Origin: Paralvinella palmiformis
Lineage: Eukaryota > Annelida > Polychaeta > Terebellida > Alvinellidae
Assembly (NCBI GenBank): GCA_025642065.1
Contig: JAODUP010000321.1
Span: 512,501-576,500, forward strand
DNA length: 64,000 nt
Reading direction: 5' to 3'
Part shown: positions 1 through 17,207 of the stretch, in pieces
Layout of the letters: each line of letters starts with the position of its first letter
How positions within the stretch are numbered: the first letter of the stretch is position 1
Translations under genes and position numbers: made by a program
The notes under the pieces: model-generated
Seen by the model: the letters and a program-made list of their open reading frames with translations, nothing else
Database searches by the model: none
What the model was told of the DNA's origin: nothing

Positions 1-14
1 TAAACTAACGACTT

Positions 15-16
<2 letters not shown>

Positions 17-80
<64 letters not shown>
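17..80. repeat. (TA)n microsatellite
   Basis: A nearly pure (TA) tract lies directly 5' of the first visible transporter exon. Similar long (TA) tracts occur at about 1876-1950, 2140-2184, 2408-2463, 5473-5535, 5600-5642, 9133-9181, 9633-9675, 19363-19440, 35679-35703, 40358-40388, 47917-47941, 58656-58687 and 63671-63700. Many lie in introns within a few hundred bases of a splice site. They produce spurious open frames of alternating I and Y. Confidence 0.95.
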
Positions 81-81
<1 letters not shown>

Positions 82-115
82 TAATGACTAAAATAATAAC
101 TTTATTACGTTTTAG

Positions 116-5412
<5,297 letters not shown>

Positions 5413-5465
5413 ATAATAAGTCATAGTTAATAATATAAATTATAAAATATTATAATATATATTTT

Positions 5466-5528
<63 letters not shown>

Positions 5529-5594
5529 ATATATGAATAATTCAGATAGCTAAATAAATATGTTCATAATAAGGATATTGTGTTTTTGATCCTG

Positions 5595-5647
<53 letters not shown>

Positions 5648-6820
5648 TTACAATAATCGTATACTATAAAATCTAAGATGTAAAATTATCTCAAATGGAT
5701 ATTCTAAGTATCTCAGACAGATTTAAAAATTATATTAAATCATAATAATTATACATTCTCGTTTTCTGTCCTTTGTGACCTTTCTGTCTCCCTTTCCCCC
5801 ACCCCCTTCCCCCTCCCTATGAGGAGAAATGGGGATAAATATTAATCGTTAATCCTTTTATAGGAGGGGACTGTACGGAGATGTAAGTTATAACAGCCCA
5901 TTCAAGATAAAATTATTTATCTGTGTGTACATATATATATGTGTGTGCATGCACATGCACGTGTGCGTATAGGTGCGCCGTTGTGCGGTGGGGTCAAGTA
6001 TTGTTATATCAGGGATAATTGTAATATTTGTATTTCATTATTTTAAAAAAACGCATCTCAGTTTAATTGTTATTTGTAGTAAAATATTTATTGCATGCTA
6101 TTTTGTCAAATATATATATATGTGTGTGTATCCAGATGCGAACGTACGCACATGTATGTATGTATATATGTATGTGTGTATGCATGGTTCCACCTACCCC
6201 AAAACCCTACCCACAAATGTATACATACCTAGTGATATACATAAATATGAATATGCTAATGTATACATAAACGATTAACAGGCTTGTTGAATATTTTATG
6301 CTCGAGAGCTTATTTAAAAAGGAGGTTCATATCTCGGCGATATATTACTAATATTGCTATACTGGTATATTACTGACAATAGTTATAGGTTAGGCTACTG
6401 TGTAGCGTTTTGTCAATCCCTGTGTCATATGACATATTGTAATATGTTGATGAACAATTTCCTCCGTTTGTTAGTGATAAGAGGGACGACTTAATATGAT
6501 GTTTATTGGCTGTTTACTGGCATTATATGATAACAGTCAAGGTAGAGATGGCAATTACGGGGATTATCATGTAGCTAATAATGATTAAATCTGTGATAAC
6601 TGGGATGAGGTGGTGGGGATATACTTATAGAGAAGTGAACACGTGCCAAATATGTACAGCATTTACCTGAAGTGGGTACTTGAGTATTCCTAGTGTGATT
6701 ATCTGCTCTTGTATGTTTTGTATATTGTTATGTTTATGTCTCTGTGTAGGAATTCATACATAAGCATAGTTGTATTATGAATATTTGTGTTGTGTGTGTG
6801 TGTGTGTGTGTGTTTGTGTG

Positions 6821-6857
<37 letters not shown>

Positions 6858-7877
6858 GTGTGTGTGTGTGTGTGCATATGTCCATACGTACGTATGCATA
6901 TACACATACTTACGTGTGTACGTATGTATGTATGTATGTATACATGTAAGTATCTATGTGTGTATGTATGTACGGTATATGGGGGGTAATAAGTCTGTGT
7001 CTGTGTTAGCCATAAGCCTGCAAATAAATAACATATTCTACTATGTGTTGTTCATTCACATTCATCACACGAACATTTTCACAAACTATCAAACAACTGA
7101 CGACCTACTTTTTAACAAGTTTATACAGAAACAGACCAATCACAACTTGCCAAGAAAACCAGCCAAAAACAAAACTTTTTACATCACTTTAAAAACAAAT
7201 TCAAAAATTGGTAAGATTACTCTAAATATATTAATCAGCGACACACTCATCCTATTATTATAAATGTTTTCAAGTAATGTCACGTGATTAGTATGACGCA
7301 GACGAACTGAGAATATTCTAGCGCTCACTATTTGGGTCGAATGTCGCCCGTTACCGGAACTGACATCATTGGTAGGAAGCCGCCTAAGGATCATCACTCT
7401 GCAATACCATGCCACATGAAACATCGGGATTAAACATCAACAAAAACAAGAAACATTGACGCTGTAGAAGTTGTTGTGCTTGATTAGGGTATATTTTATT
7501 GGCCGCCATTAAATACTGTATAACCGGACGAAAATCGTCTCCATCACTCGCTGCTGCAACCGGGACTCTTCCAGACCTGACCGCAGCCTTATAAATAGAA
7601 CAAAGCTTTATAATGTGCTAAAATAGATCTGTTTAAAATAATTGTTGGCTGGATGTGGAAGTGAAGCGCAGCAGGTGACACGAAATTTCGGAAATTTATT
7701 TTGCACCTACACGTTGGACATGATCCGTGGGTTTTTTAATTGTAGAATGGACATTTCTTGGAATGAAGACTTTCATTCCGCGTTCGGTATTCACTGAGGA
7801 CACGTCCATTAGATTACCGCAGAGTGGGTGATGACGTCATATTACATGGGCCAAGTACCCGGAGAACAACGTCTCGT
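5413..7877. other. Intergenic stretch: simple repeats, no gene seen
   Basis: This holds the probable 3' UTR of the transporter, (TA) tracts at 5473-5535 and 5600-5642, a TG/TATG-rich stretch at 6110-6190, and a long (GT)n at 6788-6880 followed by TATG repeats to about 6975. The open frames here are repeat-driven and have no recognisable domains or convincing splice borders. Confidence 0.6.
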
Positions 7878-8052
7878 CCCGTTGAGTTGAGTTTTTTAAT
7901 CCCGGTACTGGTCACATCTGGGACGTGTAGCCAAGGAGCAACTCTTTGGAAAAACAAATCCCACAAACACAGTATTCGGATTCGAAACCACATCACAACC
8001 TGGAGATTCGCAGCACAGCGCACTAACCACTTCGCCACCGGAAAGCCCACCA
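7878..8052 (-). mobile_element. tRNA-derived SINE, family B
   Basis: Read on the minus strand, this starts with a tRNA-like head (GGCGAAGTGGTTAGTGCGCT, box B-like GGTTTCGAATCC). A body follows with TGTGTTTGTGGGATT, a short CC/AAAGAGTTG segment and CAGATGTGACCAG. The same body is found on the plus strand at about 35838 and 36748, with fragments at 36320 and 46700. Repetition plus a polymerase III-type head supports a SINE. Confidence 0.75.
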
Positions 8053-8259
8053 GGGAACAAAACGTGTAATATTTACAATACGTAGATCTATTTCCTATAT
8101 CGATAATATAGAAAATAATTTTATATTGATGTAGACTTTTTTATTTTCACTTCTAGATCTGCTATGTACGCTAAAATTCAGCTTTTATAATATTTCCAAC
8201 AAAACGGTTCTGCCAAATTATCATCAGTTTTAAGCTTCTGGCTACAAAAAAAAACTAAT

Positions 8260-8849
8260 TTACGCATCCGGATCCATCCGATCCTTCGTAGAATCATATT
8301 CCGTGTACTTCGTCGAGTCATCTTTAAAAGCCAGCCTCACATTGTCGAGTCTTTGCAGCCCTTTGTTGATCAGGTCGTCATCTAGGTCATGCTGACCCGT
8401 CTTCGGCCCTGACCTCGGCTGACTTCCGGCTCCGGGGGAGAGCGATCTGGAACGCGAATTAGATCTGGATCTCGGACGTGGCATGTCGTCGTCACGTGAC
8501 CACCGACGTAAGCCGGAACTACAGGATTGGTGGACGGTGACTTGGTCGTCTTCTGGATTCGGCGAAGTCTCCAGGATTTCATCTCCAGTCACTTGTAACT
8601 GATTCTCAAAAGCCAACACGTGATCGGGATGGCGTCTGCGATAACGACGAAATGAGAAGCGCCGCCTGGTGTAGGAGAAACCAAACAGAACGACGAACGA
8701 GCCAATAATCACCAGTCCCGATATGACGAAGATTATACCCACTTTCCAGAAGAGTTTCTGCGTCGGCGGATCCCGGAAGCCGTGAATTCCGGGTGATCGC
8801 TGATGGTTACCGGTATCATTGATGAGTTGTCCCGTAAAATTAGCATTTC
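8260..8849 (-). CDS. Last exon of an unrecognised single-pass membrane protein
   Basis: On the minus strand a clear acceptor (CTCTTTCCAG) at 8850-8852 precedes an open frame to a TAA at 8260. The exon enters with two bases of a split codon, so at least one upstream exon exists; I did not find it. The encoded end has a short outer part with two N-glycosylation sequons (NFT, NDT) and a membrane segment (VGIIFVISGLVIIGSFVVLF). A basic stop-transfer run (YTRRRFSFRRYRRRH) follows, then a polar tail of about 135 residues with an RSRSNSRSRS stretch and acidic/serine-rich sites near the C terminus. This suggests a type I surface protein with a cytoplasmic tail. No family was recognised. Confidence 0.6.
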
Positions 8850-8852
8850 CTG

Positions 8853-9128
8853 GAAAGAGAATATTAATTCCGTTTTATGTTTTGGTGACTGAGAGATTGT
8901 TTGGGCTTCGTCTCGGAGGTGGCAGCATCTGAAACATAACAGATGAGGAACTGTCCACTGGTCAAAGGCTTTTATTGATTGGTGAAACATCCAGTAGACA
9001 CAGCTTAACCTAGGATTTGATCACAGAACCTTCAGGCTGGTAACTAGTTACATTATAGGAACAGCCATTTTATTAAATATTAGCTTCTTTGGAAATGTAG
9101 TAATGTATACACATACAACCACATACAA

Positions 9129-9184
<56 letters not shown>

Positions 9185-9630
9185 ACTCCATGATAGTGGC
9201 ATGTCATACCCTAGACTATGTAGTAACGTGAAGGCTCACTTATGGCCTACCATGTGCTCTCCAACATCAGTAGCAAGATCTTGAATCAGTTGGAGTCAGT
9301 AGAAGGAACACTCGTGAAACGATGAAAAGGAGCTTTATTAAATGCTCTAGAAATACAGCAACTCCAAACAGTTATTCGACAACAAGCTATGTCTTTGTTC
9401 TCCAGAATCTTTAATCCGTATAACTTTACTGGCTCAGTATATGCTTGATCTATGTAGAGGAACTATTATGGAGCGACTGGCTCGAATGGGAATATCGCCA
9501 TTAGAAGCCACATTTTCAAGATCATTGAAATCTAGCACTACACATGACGATGTCGCGACATCTTGAAGAATCTCAATTGTCATTGTCAGAATCGGACATT
9601 GTAACTGTAATGTTTACTAAGTCATTTTAA

Positions 9631-9678
<48 letters not shown>

Positions 9679-10986
9679 TTTTTAGACACTTATTAACTCA
9701 CTCACTTTGCCACTGGATTTTAACACACGCACATGCGCGCGCGCACACACACACATATACACACACACACACACATACACACTACATGTAACATGAGGCA
9801 TTGCCATAAGTAGATATAGACCTCTAACATCTGGGTTCAAACCCCCGTTGGGTTATGTGAGAAGGGTGTTTCGTCTTGCACTTCACCTCATTACCTTTGG
9901 AGGTCACTTGGCCCATTTAGCCTACCTTTGCATAAAAGTGACCATAAACAACAACATTTGCATATAGCATCTGGGTCACACAAACAAAATAGCATCGCTT
10001 CCATAAAAGACCAGCTGCTACAGAGAGCGAATAAATACTTAATTAAATCACCTGATTTGTGCTTTAGCTTCACAGCTCTTTCCGTTAGTGTAAACTCCCC
10101 CTCCCCCGGCCCCCAACCTTCCATTTGATGGCAGGGCTCATTATTTAACCCAGTGACGTAGTTAATATACTTATAATGTTTGTTTGTGTGCGTGTGTGTG
10201 TCTGTGCGTGCGTGCGTGCGTGCGTGCGTGTGCTTGCGTGCGTGTGCGCGCGTGTGTGTTATTCTGCTGTGTCTGCCTGACTCCTATTCCTAGGGAAACT
10301 CACCGATCATATCCGCTGTCCCGTTCCATAAGTCATCACTGGTATCCAATGCCATCATTTACTGTCACTTGTCTAGTATATGTGATGTTTATATATTAAA
10401 ATCTCTAACCTCACGTTAACAATAGGACAGTCATAAGTTTAGTATCTATTGTTATATAAGATATAACTTAGAACATCCAATTTTCAACCAGTTGACAACA
10501 ACATAGTTTACTCAGCTGGCCACTGTCGGCCATCTTTCGCGATATCACGTGTTTGAAGATGGCTACAACCAGCTAATAAAATTAATTACTGTAGATCATC
10601 TAACATCACAAACGTTCCTGATTTGTTTCAGACATTTCGGCCTGCCCTAGACAGATTTTGTTAACAGCCAATCGATAGTTAATCACGTGATTTTGTATAC
10701 GGTCATGTGACTGGCTTTGCTCGGTAAGAGGGCGGGGGAGGTTGAAATGGAATTCGATGTTAAAGTCACCAACAAACATCTGTTCACAGACCGACTGACT
10801 ACAGTTATTGATCGTTGTGTACAGTATTGTCTAGCTCTATTTGTGCAATATTTGCACTTACTCGAAGGGCAGCGTGTATCACTTTGAAAATATAACAAGC
10901 TTTTGTCATATGTACTGGATTTTATTAAAAATAAATAAAAATGTACAATATTCAATACATAGCTAAAAAGATACTACAGTGTTGTA

Positions 10987-11017
<31 letters not shown>

Positions 11018-11096
11018 GCGCGCGCGAGCATTCATTCTGGTTTTGTTATTCTTCTCACACAATTCTCCATTTGGATGTTCCTATTTCTGATGACGG

Positions 11097-11127
<31 letters not shown>

Positions 11128-11420
11128 AGCAATAAAAGATAAATTTATTATATTAGCGTCGGTGAAAAGATGAATTACCGAAATTATTATTTTTATATAA
11201 TTAATGCGTGGCATAGATGTTTGTGTATAGCAATGTGTGACATATCGATCACCCGTAAAACTATGTCACATCCGGTCGTCTATAAATACGAACGGACAAC
11301 AATGGAACCCAGCAACGAATATTACCATGGTTACGGTTAAATAAAACCCCAAGTAACTAAGACTGCAAAGAGTGATGTTTGTGAAGGTACATTTTCCAAC
11401 TCATCTCTTTATCTAAATCC
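8853..11420. other. Noncoding stretch between minus-strand genes
   Basis: I see no supported exon here. It contains (TA) tracts, a family A SINE at 9815-9955, CA repeats at 9725-9780, GT/GC-rich repeats at 10183-10258 and 10985-11030, and a (GAT)n tract at 11098-11127. An AATAAA on the minus strand, around 11140, could be the poly(A) signal of the gene ending at 11421. A minus-strand frame at 10683-10955 has no recognisable content. Confidence 0.5.
9815..9955 (+). mobile_element. SINE family A, 5'-truncated or diverged copy
   Basis: It retains a box B-like GGGTTCAAACCCC and the family body (GGGTGTTTCGTCTTGCACTT, CTTTGGAGGTCACTTGGCCC, ATTTAGCCTACCTTTGCATAA, then ACCATAAACA). The head before box B is poorly preserved. 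Confidence 0.7.
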
Positions 11421-12207
11421 TTAATAATACATATCTCGAAGACCATTGTTGAGCTGATATTTTCCGTTTTGGATGGCTGATCCATCACTCCTCTGGATTT
11501 GGTTCATGTTGCCGGTTTTACTACCCGCTCCAGGTTTCGCTTCCAAGTACCAGCCGTTACCGCCATAAGAATACCGACGGATGTTCGCTCCCGAATCCGG
11601 AGACTTATCGGTGGTCATTCTCTCGTAGTATCCAGTATCAGTCCCGCTCTGGCTATACGAGGGCTGGTTGTTGACGCTCTGGAGGCCATAATTCATATCG
11701 TTATAGGTCAGTTCCGGCTGTTCTGGGTTGTAAACAACATATGGATTGGGCGATCGAAGCGTCAACCCGACCGTGTTCCGAGCTAAATAATTAACGTAGG
11801 CCCGTCGAAGGTTCGCTCCTAAGTTGCTAGACATCGGCAAATCGTTGGCTTGTTGCGACAATCCTATTGCCCGGTTGACACCCCCAGCCATACTTCGGCG
11901 ATTACTCGTACCGGTCACCGTATCTTGGTAAGTTTGAGCACTTGGTGCGAAGCCGATCACGTATTTGTTGGCTGTTGTTCCGGGGATGGACGACGACGTC
12001 TTTGGTAGCCTATAGAACATCGTACCGGCAGCAGACGGAACAACTTGTTGTGGCACTTGCCCTTGCCTCGTCGATGGCATACCGTACAGGCTGCTGAGAT
12101 CGCTGGACATCAAGACCGTGTTACCTAGTGAAGTTCGTGGCTGGTATCTGGACGACGGTCGGGGAATACCGTTAAGATACGTCACTGGTGAGGACATGAT
12201 GCCGTTA

Positions 12208-12267
<60 letters not shown>

Positions 12268-13964
12268 CCGCTCGTAACTGGTTGACTATTAACTTGACGC
12301 AGCATACCATAAGAGTTAGCCACAGATGGAGGCCACGCATTAAAAAGTTGCCGTCCATCTGATACAGATGTAAGTTGATTCTGTTGGGTGTCGCTGGAGA
12401 TGGGGAATAGATGTTGGTTGTTTTGTTGTTGTTTTGTCATTTGGGAAGCCGACAACGAGCTTATAAGTCGATCCAGTAGCTGCGCCTCCATCATTTTGTT
12501 GCCGAACATGTTTTGGTTTGTCCCGTAAGTTGATTTGGTTCGTCCATCATCGCGTTTCCAGTTAGTACCAGCCGCAGAGACCAGCGACGTTGGTATTGAG
12601 CCTTGGTACTGCGAGAGTGTTTGTTGTAGAAGTGAATTGCCGATCGTAGGAATATAGTGTTGCTGCTGGAGGTCATTAGCGTTATTTGGAACATAAGTTG
12701 GAGGACTCCATCTGGAAAAATCATCCATGATAACTCCTTCAGGTCCATCAAATTCACCATTTTCTGTTGCCATGGTTACATTTTCTTCCGAGAAATTGTC
12801 GTCATTTATCGCAATCCTGCGTGGATCGTCCATGATACTGTACTCGGGGTTCGAACTTTGAAGGCTACCAAATGATGACGCTGTCTCTAAATTCTTAAAC
12901 GCTTCCAAATTTTCGAAAAGGTCATTGCGGTTTATTACTGGTCCTAATGTAACTGGCAATCCTAACGGTTCTATATAGTCTTCCGGTTCGGCTTCTGGAT
13001 CTTCACTGGACAGCTCCCGGTTCATGTTGATGATATCTATCACTTCCTGTTCCAGTGGTTCCTCATATTTGCCCTCGTTGTTACAGAGGAACCCCTCGTA
13101 TGCGGTTCCTTTTCTAGGCCGAGACTCGTTTTCATTGAGTAAATAATCCCACGATTGAGTATCTGGTTGTATATATGTTATGTGACATCTCCAGTTTGAG
13201 GATGCTGTCTGGCTTTGTTCGTTATTTCGTGTTTGCGCGTTGTGCTGAATCGTTGAAGTCCCTCTTCTGGCATATTGCCTCGTTAAACGTCTTCCGGATA
13301 CGTGTTGTTTAGACTTAACTAGACGTAGAGGCGATCTCCGTACATAATGACGAGGTTTTATGTTATAATTCCCCTGATATTTTAGTATACCATAGCGTGA
13401 TCTAAGTATGTTATGACGTGGTTTCGATATGTAATGACGCGATTTACGCAAATCATGAAGTGACTTAAATATACCACGACGTCGACCATCAATCCGATCT
13501 TCTACGCCTGATCGGATATTTCCATCCTTCCATGGCTCCGGGATTTGTAGCTCTCCAGAAACATAGTTTTTAATCAAGGGGGCGCTTTTGCCGATCCTTC
13601 TGGATGACCAGTGCCTCCTAGGGTAATGTTCACTTTGTTTGTTATTAAATAGGTCGCGAGGCCAAACTTGAGGAAACAGTCTTCTCACAGAATTGCCGTC
13701 GTCTTTCTGAGAATACACGTCGTCCATCACTTTGTTGGGCCGCTGGAGTTCTGTAGCCATGCCTGCGTGGTATTTACTCAACAGCCATTGGCGCATTCTC
13801 TGCCGATAATTGAACTTCGCCGCGTCTTCTCTGGTATTTCTCAATAGGGAATACGGATTTTCCGCATCTATTTTGTCCATTAAGCGGATCGATACTAGAG
13901 GAAAAAGTGATAAAATGCAACCATATTAGTTTATTTTAAGACTGATCAAATGACTTATGAGTAA

Positions 13965-13998
<34 letters not shown>

Positions 13999-14124
13999 CT
14001 CACATTCGATAATATTGTTGATATTCTCTTTTCCATATAGATCAGGTGATATTGCACCTCTAACATCCTCAGATTGCGTTCTTATTATTAAAGCAAACAT
14101 CACGAAGCCAATCATGACAATCAT
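11421..14124 (-). CDS. Unrecognised 864-residue, probably secreted, glutamine-rich protein (two exons)
   Basis: Coding exon 1 is 14004-14124 (donor GTGAGT) and exon 2 is 11421-13894 (acceptor CCTCTAG), ending in TAA. The join is in frame and gives 864 residues. I chose the ATG at 14124 because its context is ATCACCATGA and it starts a typical signal sequence (MIVMIGFVMFALIIRTQS). The frame stays open further upstream without an ATG. Domains are low-complexity. There is a basic N-terminal part with degenerate RHxxxKxRxxI elements (about residues 130-215). An acidic middle part follows, then a Q/S/N/T-rich half with a run of about 20 glutamines (12213-12266). The C terminus is Y/N/G/S-rich and ends GLRDMYY. 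There are few cysteines and no catalytic motif. A secreted matrix-type protein is possible, but function is unknown. Confidence 0.65.
12213..12266 (-). repeat. Pure CAA (glutamine) codon tract inside the 864-residue protein gene
   Basis: On the plus strand this is (TTG)n. In the coding direction it is an uninterrupted run of about 20 CAA codons with no CAG. A frameshift-free run of one codon indicates recent slippage expansion within a coding exon. Confidence 0.9.
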
Positions 14125-14196
14125 GGTGATTGTGTTAACGAGAAGAAAAACAAAACAGTTCTGAAGACGACCAACAAATATTGTCAACTGGAACAA

Positions 14197-14853
14197 TTTA
14201 CTATTTATATATATGTGAGAGAAAATAATAGATATGTGAGAGACAATAAATCAATCCCATCTTCACTCCAGCGCTCAGTTTAATCAGAGTACGTACACTT
14301 TAGCTACTGTCCTCGGTTTCATTAGTTTTTAATTTAGTTTTTCCCACTACGACCGGATGCGCATGAATAAACATTAAACACATTCTCTAGAGTAAGTCAC
14401 ACCAAACAGTCGCCGGTAAATGAAGTGATCGTTGCTGTATAGATAGATATACCTCGAGCTTTTGATGTGTTGGTGCGTGAAGACCAAGAACAGGCTACAC
14501 CCGCCTCGGGTAAGTGGCAGTTAACGTATTATGGGTCATTATGATTGTCCCGGAGTCATCTGAGAAATATATATAACACCATATGGTGCGATGTCCACAT
14601 CATCATGTCAAATTTTTCACACACCTCTTCTTAACTAACTGTTTTGTTATTGCCACCATTTCGGCTCAGTGTCGTCAGTGTGGGAAGCTATCTAGCCATT
14701 AACAATGTCGTAGTTTTCTAGTATGGCTGCTGGATTGTTGCTAGTTTTCTTGTAGTTGGGCTTGGTTGTCGTAAGAAGCAGCCAATGTTGTCTGTTATAG
14801 TATAGGCTAACACGGTAATTAAGCTCAATGACAGGATACCACACGGCCTGGGC
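14197..14853. other. Upstream region of the Q-rich protein gene; no gene seen
   Basis: This lies 5' of the minus-strand gene that starts at 14124 and 3' of the exon at 14854-15088. No coding exon, RNA gene or clear repeat was found. It probably holds the promoter or noncoding first exon of the Q-rich protein gene. Confidence 0.4.
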
Positions 14854-15088
14854 TTAGTTCGTACAGTTAGGGAAGCAGAACGTATGACACGAACCTGTTT
14901 TATTATCTTTCTTAACCGTATATATGTCTAATGTATATCCGACTGTCCCGTCTAACTCGATGTCTTTGTAACAAAAGAAATTCATGAAACTCTGAGGATT
15001 CGGGTAATAGTAGCTATCCTTACTTGTGTTAAAGTGCCAAAGTAGTTTATTCCCTGTCTCACTCACTCGCCATTTATGTATAGGTCTA
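14854..15088 (-). CDS. Possible terminal exon of an unrecognised protein
   Basis: On the minus strand, a good acceptor (TTAACAATCTCATTCAG) precedes a frame ending in TAA at 14854. The predicted segment contains RPIHKWRVSETGNKLLWHF, a tyrosine/proline patch, YKDIELDGTVGYTLDIYTV and a cysteine-containing end SCHTFCFPNCTN. Codon use looks like coding sequence. The Cys-rich end suggests an extracellular domain, but no family is recognised and the upstream exon is unknown. It could belong to the same gene as the exon at 18805-19090, although that exon also ends in a stop. Confidence 0.35.
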
Positions 15089-15592
15089 CTGAATGAGATT
15101 GTTAATCGATAACAGTGACTCACAGGTCAATATGTGATATGTATCTGCATGTACAACAACTTATATAATATGTGCAATATTAAATGCACCATCTATGTAT
15201 TTGTATACAATAAAAGTATCAACTGCGAGATTTGTTCTCTTTTTCAAACTTCACTTTAGCAATATATGTAAAGACACGGGGAAATAATTATGAATTGTGA
15301 ATACAACCTCTAGACGATTCATCAGAGACGGTGGACATTTTATCATTATCAATTAGTGAGCGCACAACATACCTTTAGTTTTGGATTCAAATCTTATTGT
15401 TAGCCGTATCTGTGGGATCTTTCATCTGAACATCTTATTTCCCTAGATAAAGATAGTGTCGCCTTTCGGTGATATATGTTGATCCCATATGTAGACCCCA
15501 ATATGCTATTGATCAACAGGTGGATATATATGATAGCATAGTGTAGATGAGTAGGCGCCTCTATGGACAAAGGAAATACCGCAAATACCAAA

Positions 15593-15594
<2 letters not shown>

Positions 15595-15649
<55 letters not shown>
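15595..15649. repeat. (AAT)n microsatellite
   Basis: About 18 nearly perfect AAT units. Confidence 0.95.
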
Positions 15650-15650
<1 letters not shown>

Positions 15651-15824
15651 GCCGAAATGGCAGTTATTTTATTTGGCTTCCAACCTCAAATGAGGGAGAC
15701 GTATATTGTCTATAATTTACAGCTTAACAACGGGAACTAATTATAAATAAATTTAGAATTTACGATAGATGACATATTCGGTGATGAAAACATTGCCAGT
15801 TGCCTGATTGGATGAAAAACTTCA

Positions 15825-15915
15825 CCTATTATAGTGCCACGACCGGGATTCGAACCTCCGACCTTGTGCAGAGCATGACCATAACCATGGATAAATAGTC
15901 CCACACTACCCATGA
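15825..15915 (-). mobile_element. tRNA-like SINE head (unclassified)
   Basis: Read on the minus strand this gives GGCCTCATGGGTAGTGTGGG (box A-like) and GGAGGTTCGAATCCCGGTCG (good box B) about 60 bases apart. The spacing is longer than in a normal tRNA and the stems do not close well. A SINE head or tRNA-derived pseudogene fits better than a working tRNA. Confidence 0.45.
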
Positions 15916-16080
15916 GGCCAAACAAACATACAAACAAACATACAAACAAATACAAGAGTCCTGCTTGTTCATGATTGATATATTCTAGGCTCTTGTGGAG
16001 ATTGATATCAGACAGTTGCTGAGAACGTCATCTAGTGCCATGAGTGGAGTTGACCTTATGTCTACATGGCTTGTGAAAGA

Positions 16081-16221
16081 GTAGTAGTAGTAGTAGTAGT
16101 TGTAGTTGTAGTTGTAGTAATAGTAGTAGTTGTTGTAGTAGTAGTAGTGTTGTAGTAGTTGTAGTAGTAGTAGTAGTGTAGTAGTAGTAGTAGTAGTAGT
16201 AGTTGTAGTAGTTGTAGTAGT

Positions 16222-16256
<35 letters not shown>

Positions 16257-16257
16257 T

Positions 16258-16292
<35 letters not shown>

Positions 16293-16334
16293 TGTAGTAG
16301 TGTAGTAGTAGTAGTAGTAGTAGTTGTAGTAGTT

Positions 16335-16369
<35 letters not shown>

Positions 16370-16379
16370 TGTAGTAGTT

Positions 16380-16414
<35 letters not shown>

Positions 16415-16442
16415 TGTAGTAGTAGTAGTAGTAGTAGTAGTA

Positions 16443-16515
<73 letters not shown>

Positions 16516-16645
16516 TGTTGTAGTAGTAGTAGTAGTTAGTAGTAGTAGTAGTAGTTGTTGTTGTTGTTGTAGTAGTAGTAGTAGTAGTAGTTGTTGTTGT
16601 TGTTGTTGTAGTAGTAGTAGTAGTAGTTGTAGTAGTTGTAGTAGT

Positions 16646-16681
<36 letters not shown>

Positions 16682-16722
16682 TAATAGTAGTAGTAGTAGT
16701 AGTAGTAGTAGTTGTAGTATTT
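16081..16722. repeat. (TAG)n/(GTA)n trinucleotide array, ~640 bp
   Basis: Nearly all TAG units, with TTG interruptions in clusters (for example 16555-16570 and 16590-16610) and single-base phase slips (GTAGTGTAG). The phase slips shift the frame repeatedly, so the long minus-strand frame of T, Y, L and N runs is not a gene. Confidence 0.97.
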
Positions 16723-16776
16723 ACTTCTAATTTCAATATCAAATAACGTATACATAATGCAAGTTTACAAGTAATA

Positions 16777-17123
16777 ATAATAATAATAATAATAATATAT
16801 ATTTAATAAAGCGCCCTTACTAGCAGGAGCCATTTAAAGGCGCTGTACATATAATATGTAATATAATAATACCCCAAATAATGTCTGTGAAAACCCTGTA
16901 ATGATTTAAAAGATAATAATTATATATCTGTGAAAGCTACCTTAAATAGGTGTGTTTTTAGAAGAGATTTAAAATTTTCACGAGATGACGCATTTCTAAT
17001 ATTTGGCGGTAACTTATTCCACCAACATGGAGGCTGCAACACTAAACGTGTATATATTATGCTAATTGGATTATAGATGCACTTACCAATCAGAATACAC
17101 AATAAGGTTTGGAATTTGTTCAA
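16777..17123 (-). mobile_element. 3' end of a non-LTR retrotransposon (LINE), minus strand
   Basis: The minus-strand frame encodes the typical LINE reverse-transcriptase C terminus (WNKLPPNIRNASSRENFKSL, then LLKTHLF). Towards 16777 it ends in a GGCGCTTTATTAAATATAT segment and (ATT)n. The same tail is at 21590-21700 and 36165-36240, also on the minus strand. This is a 5'-truncated LINE insertion. Confidence 0.8.
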
Positions 17124-17207
17124 CGGTTTCTATTAGCATTCACCTGGAAATGTATTTTAATTGATAATTTTTAAAACAGCTCTACTCAAGAACCTGTATA
17201 CTATCTG

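Noticed and set aside
5973..6278. Frame of 101 residues
   Set aside because: Driven by TATG/TGTG repeats; no domain and no splice partner.
9190..9620. Possible coding fragment (ITLLAQYMLDLCRG region)
   Set aside because: Stops in all frames and no clear match. It might be an old transposon fragment but cannot be supported.
10683..10955. Minus-strand frame with several cysteines
   Set aside because: No recognisable domain, no convincing acceptor and stops around; possibly UTR.
15985..16755. A 256-residue minus-strand frame of T, L, Y, N and Q runs
   Set aside because: It is a translation of the TAG trinucleotide array with phase slips.
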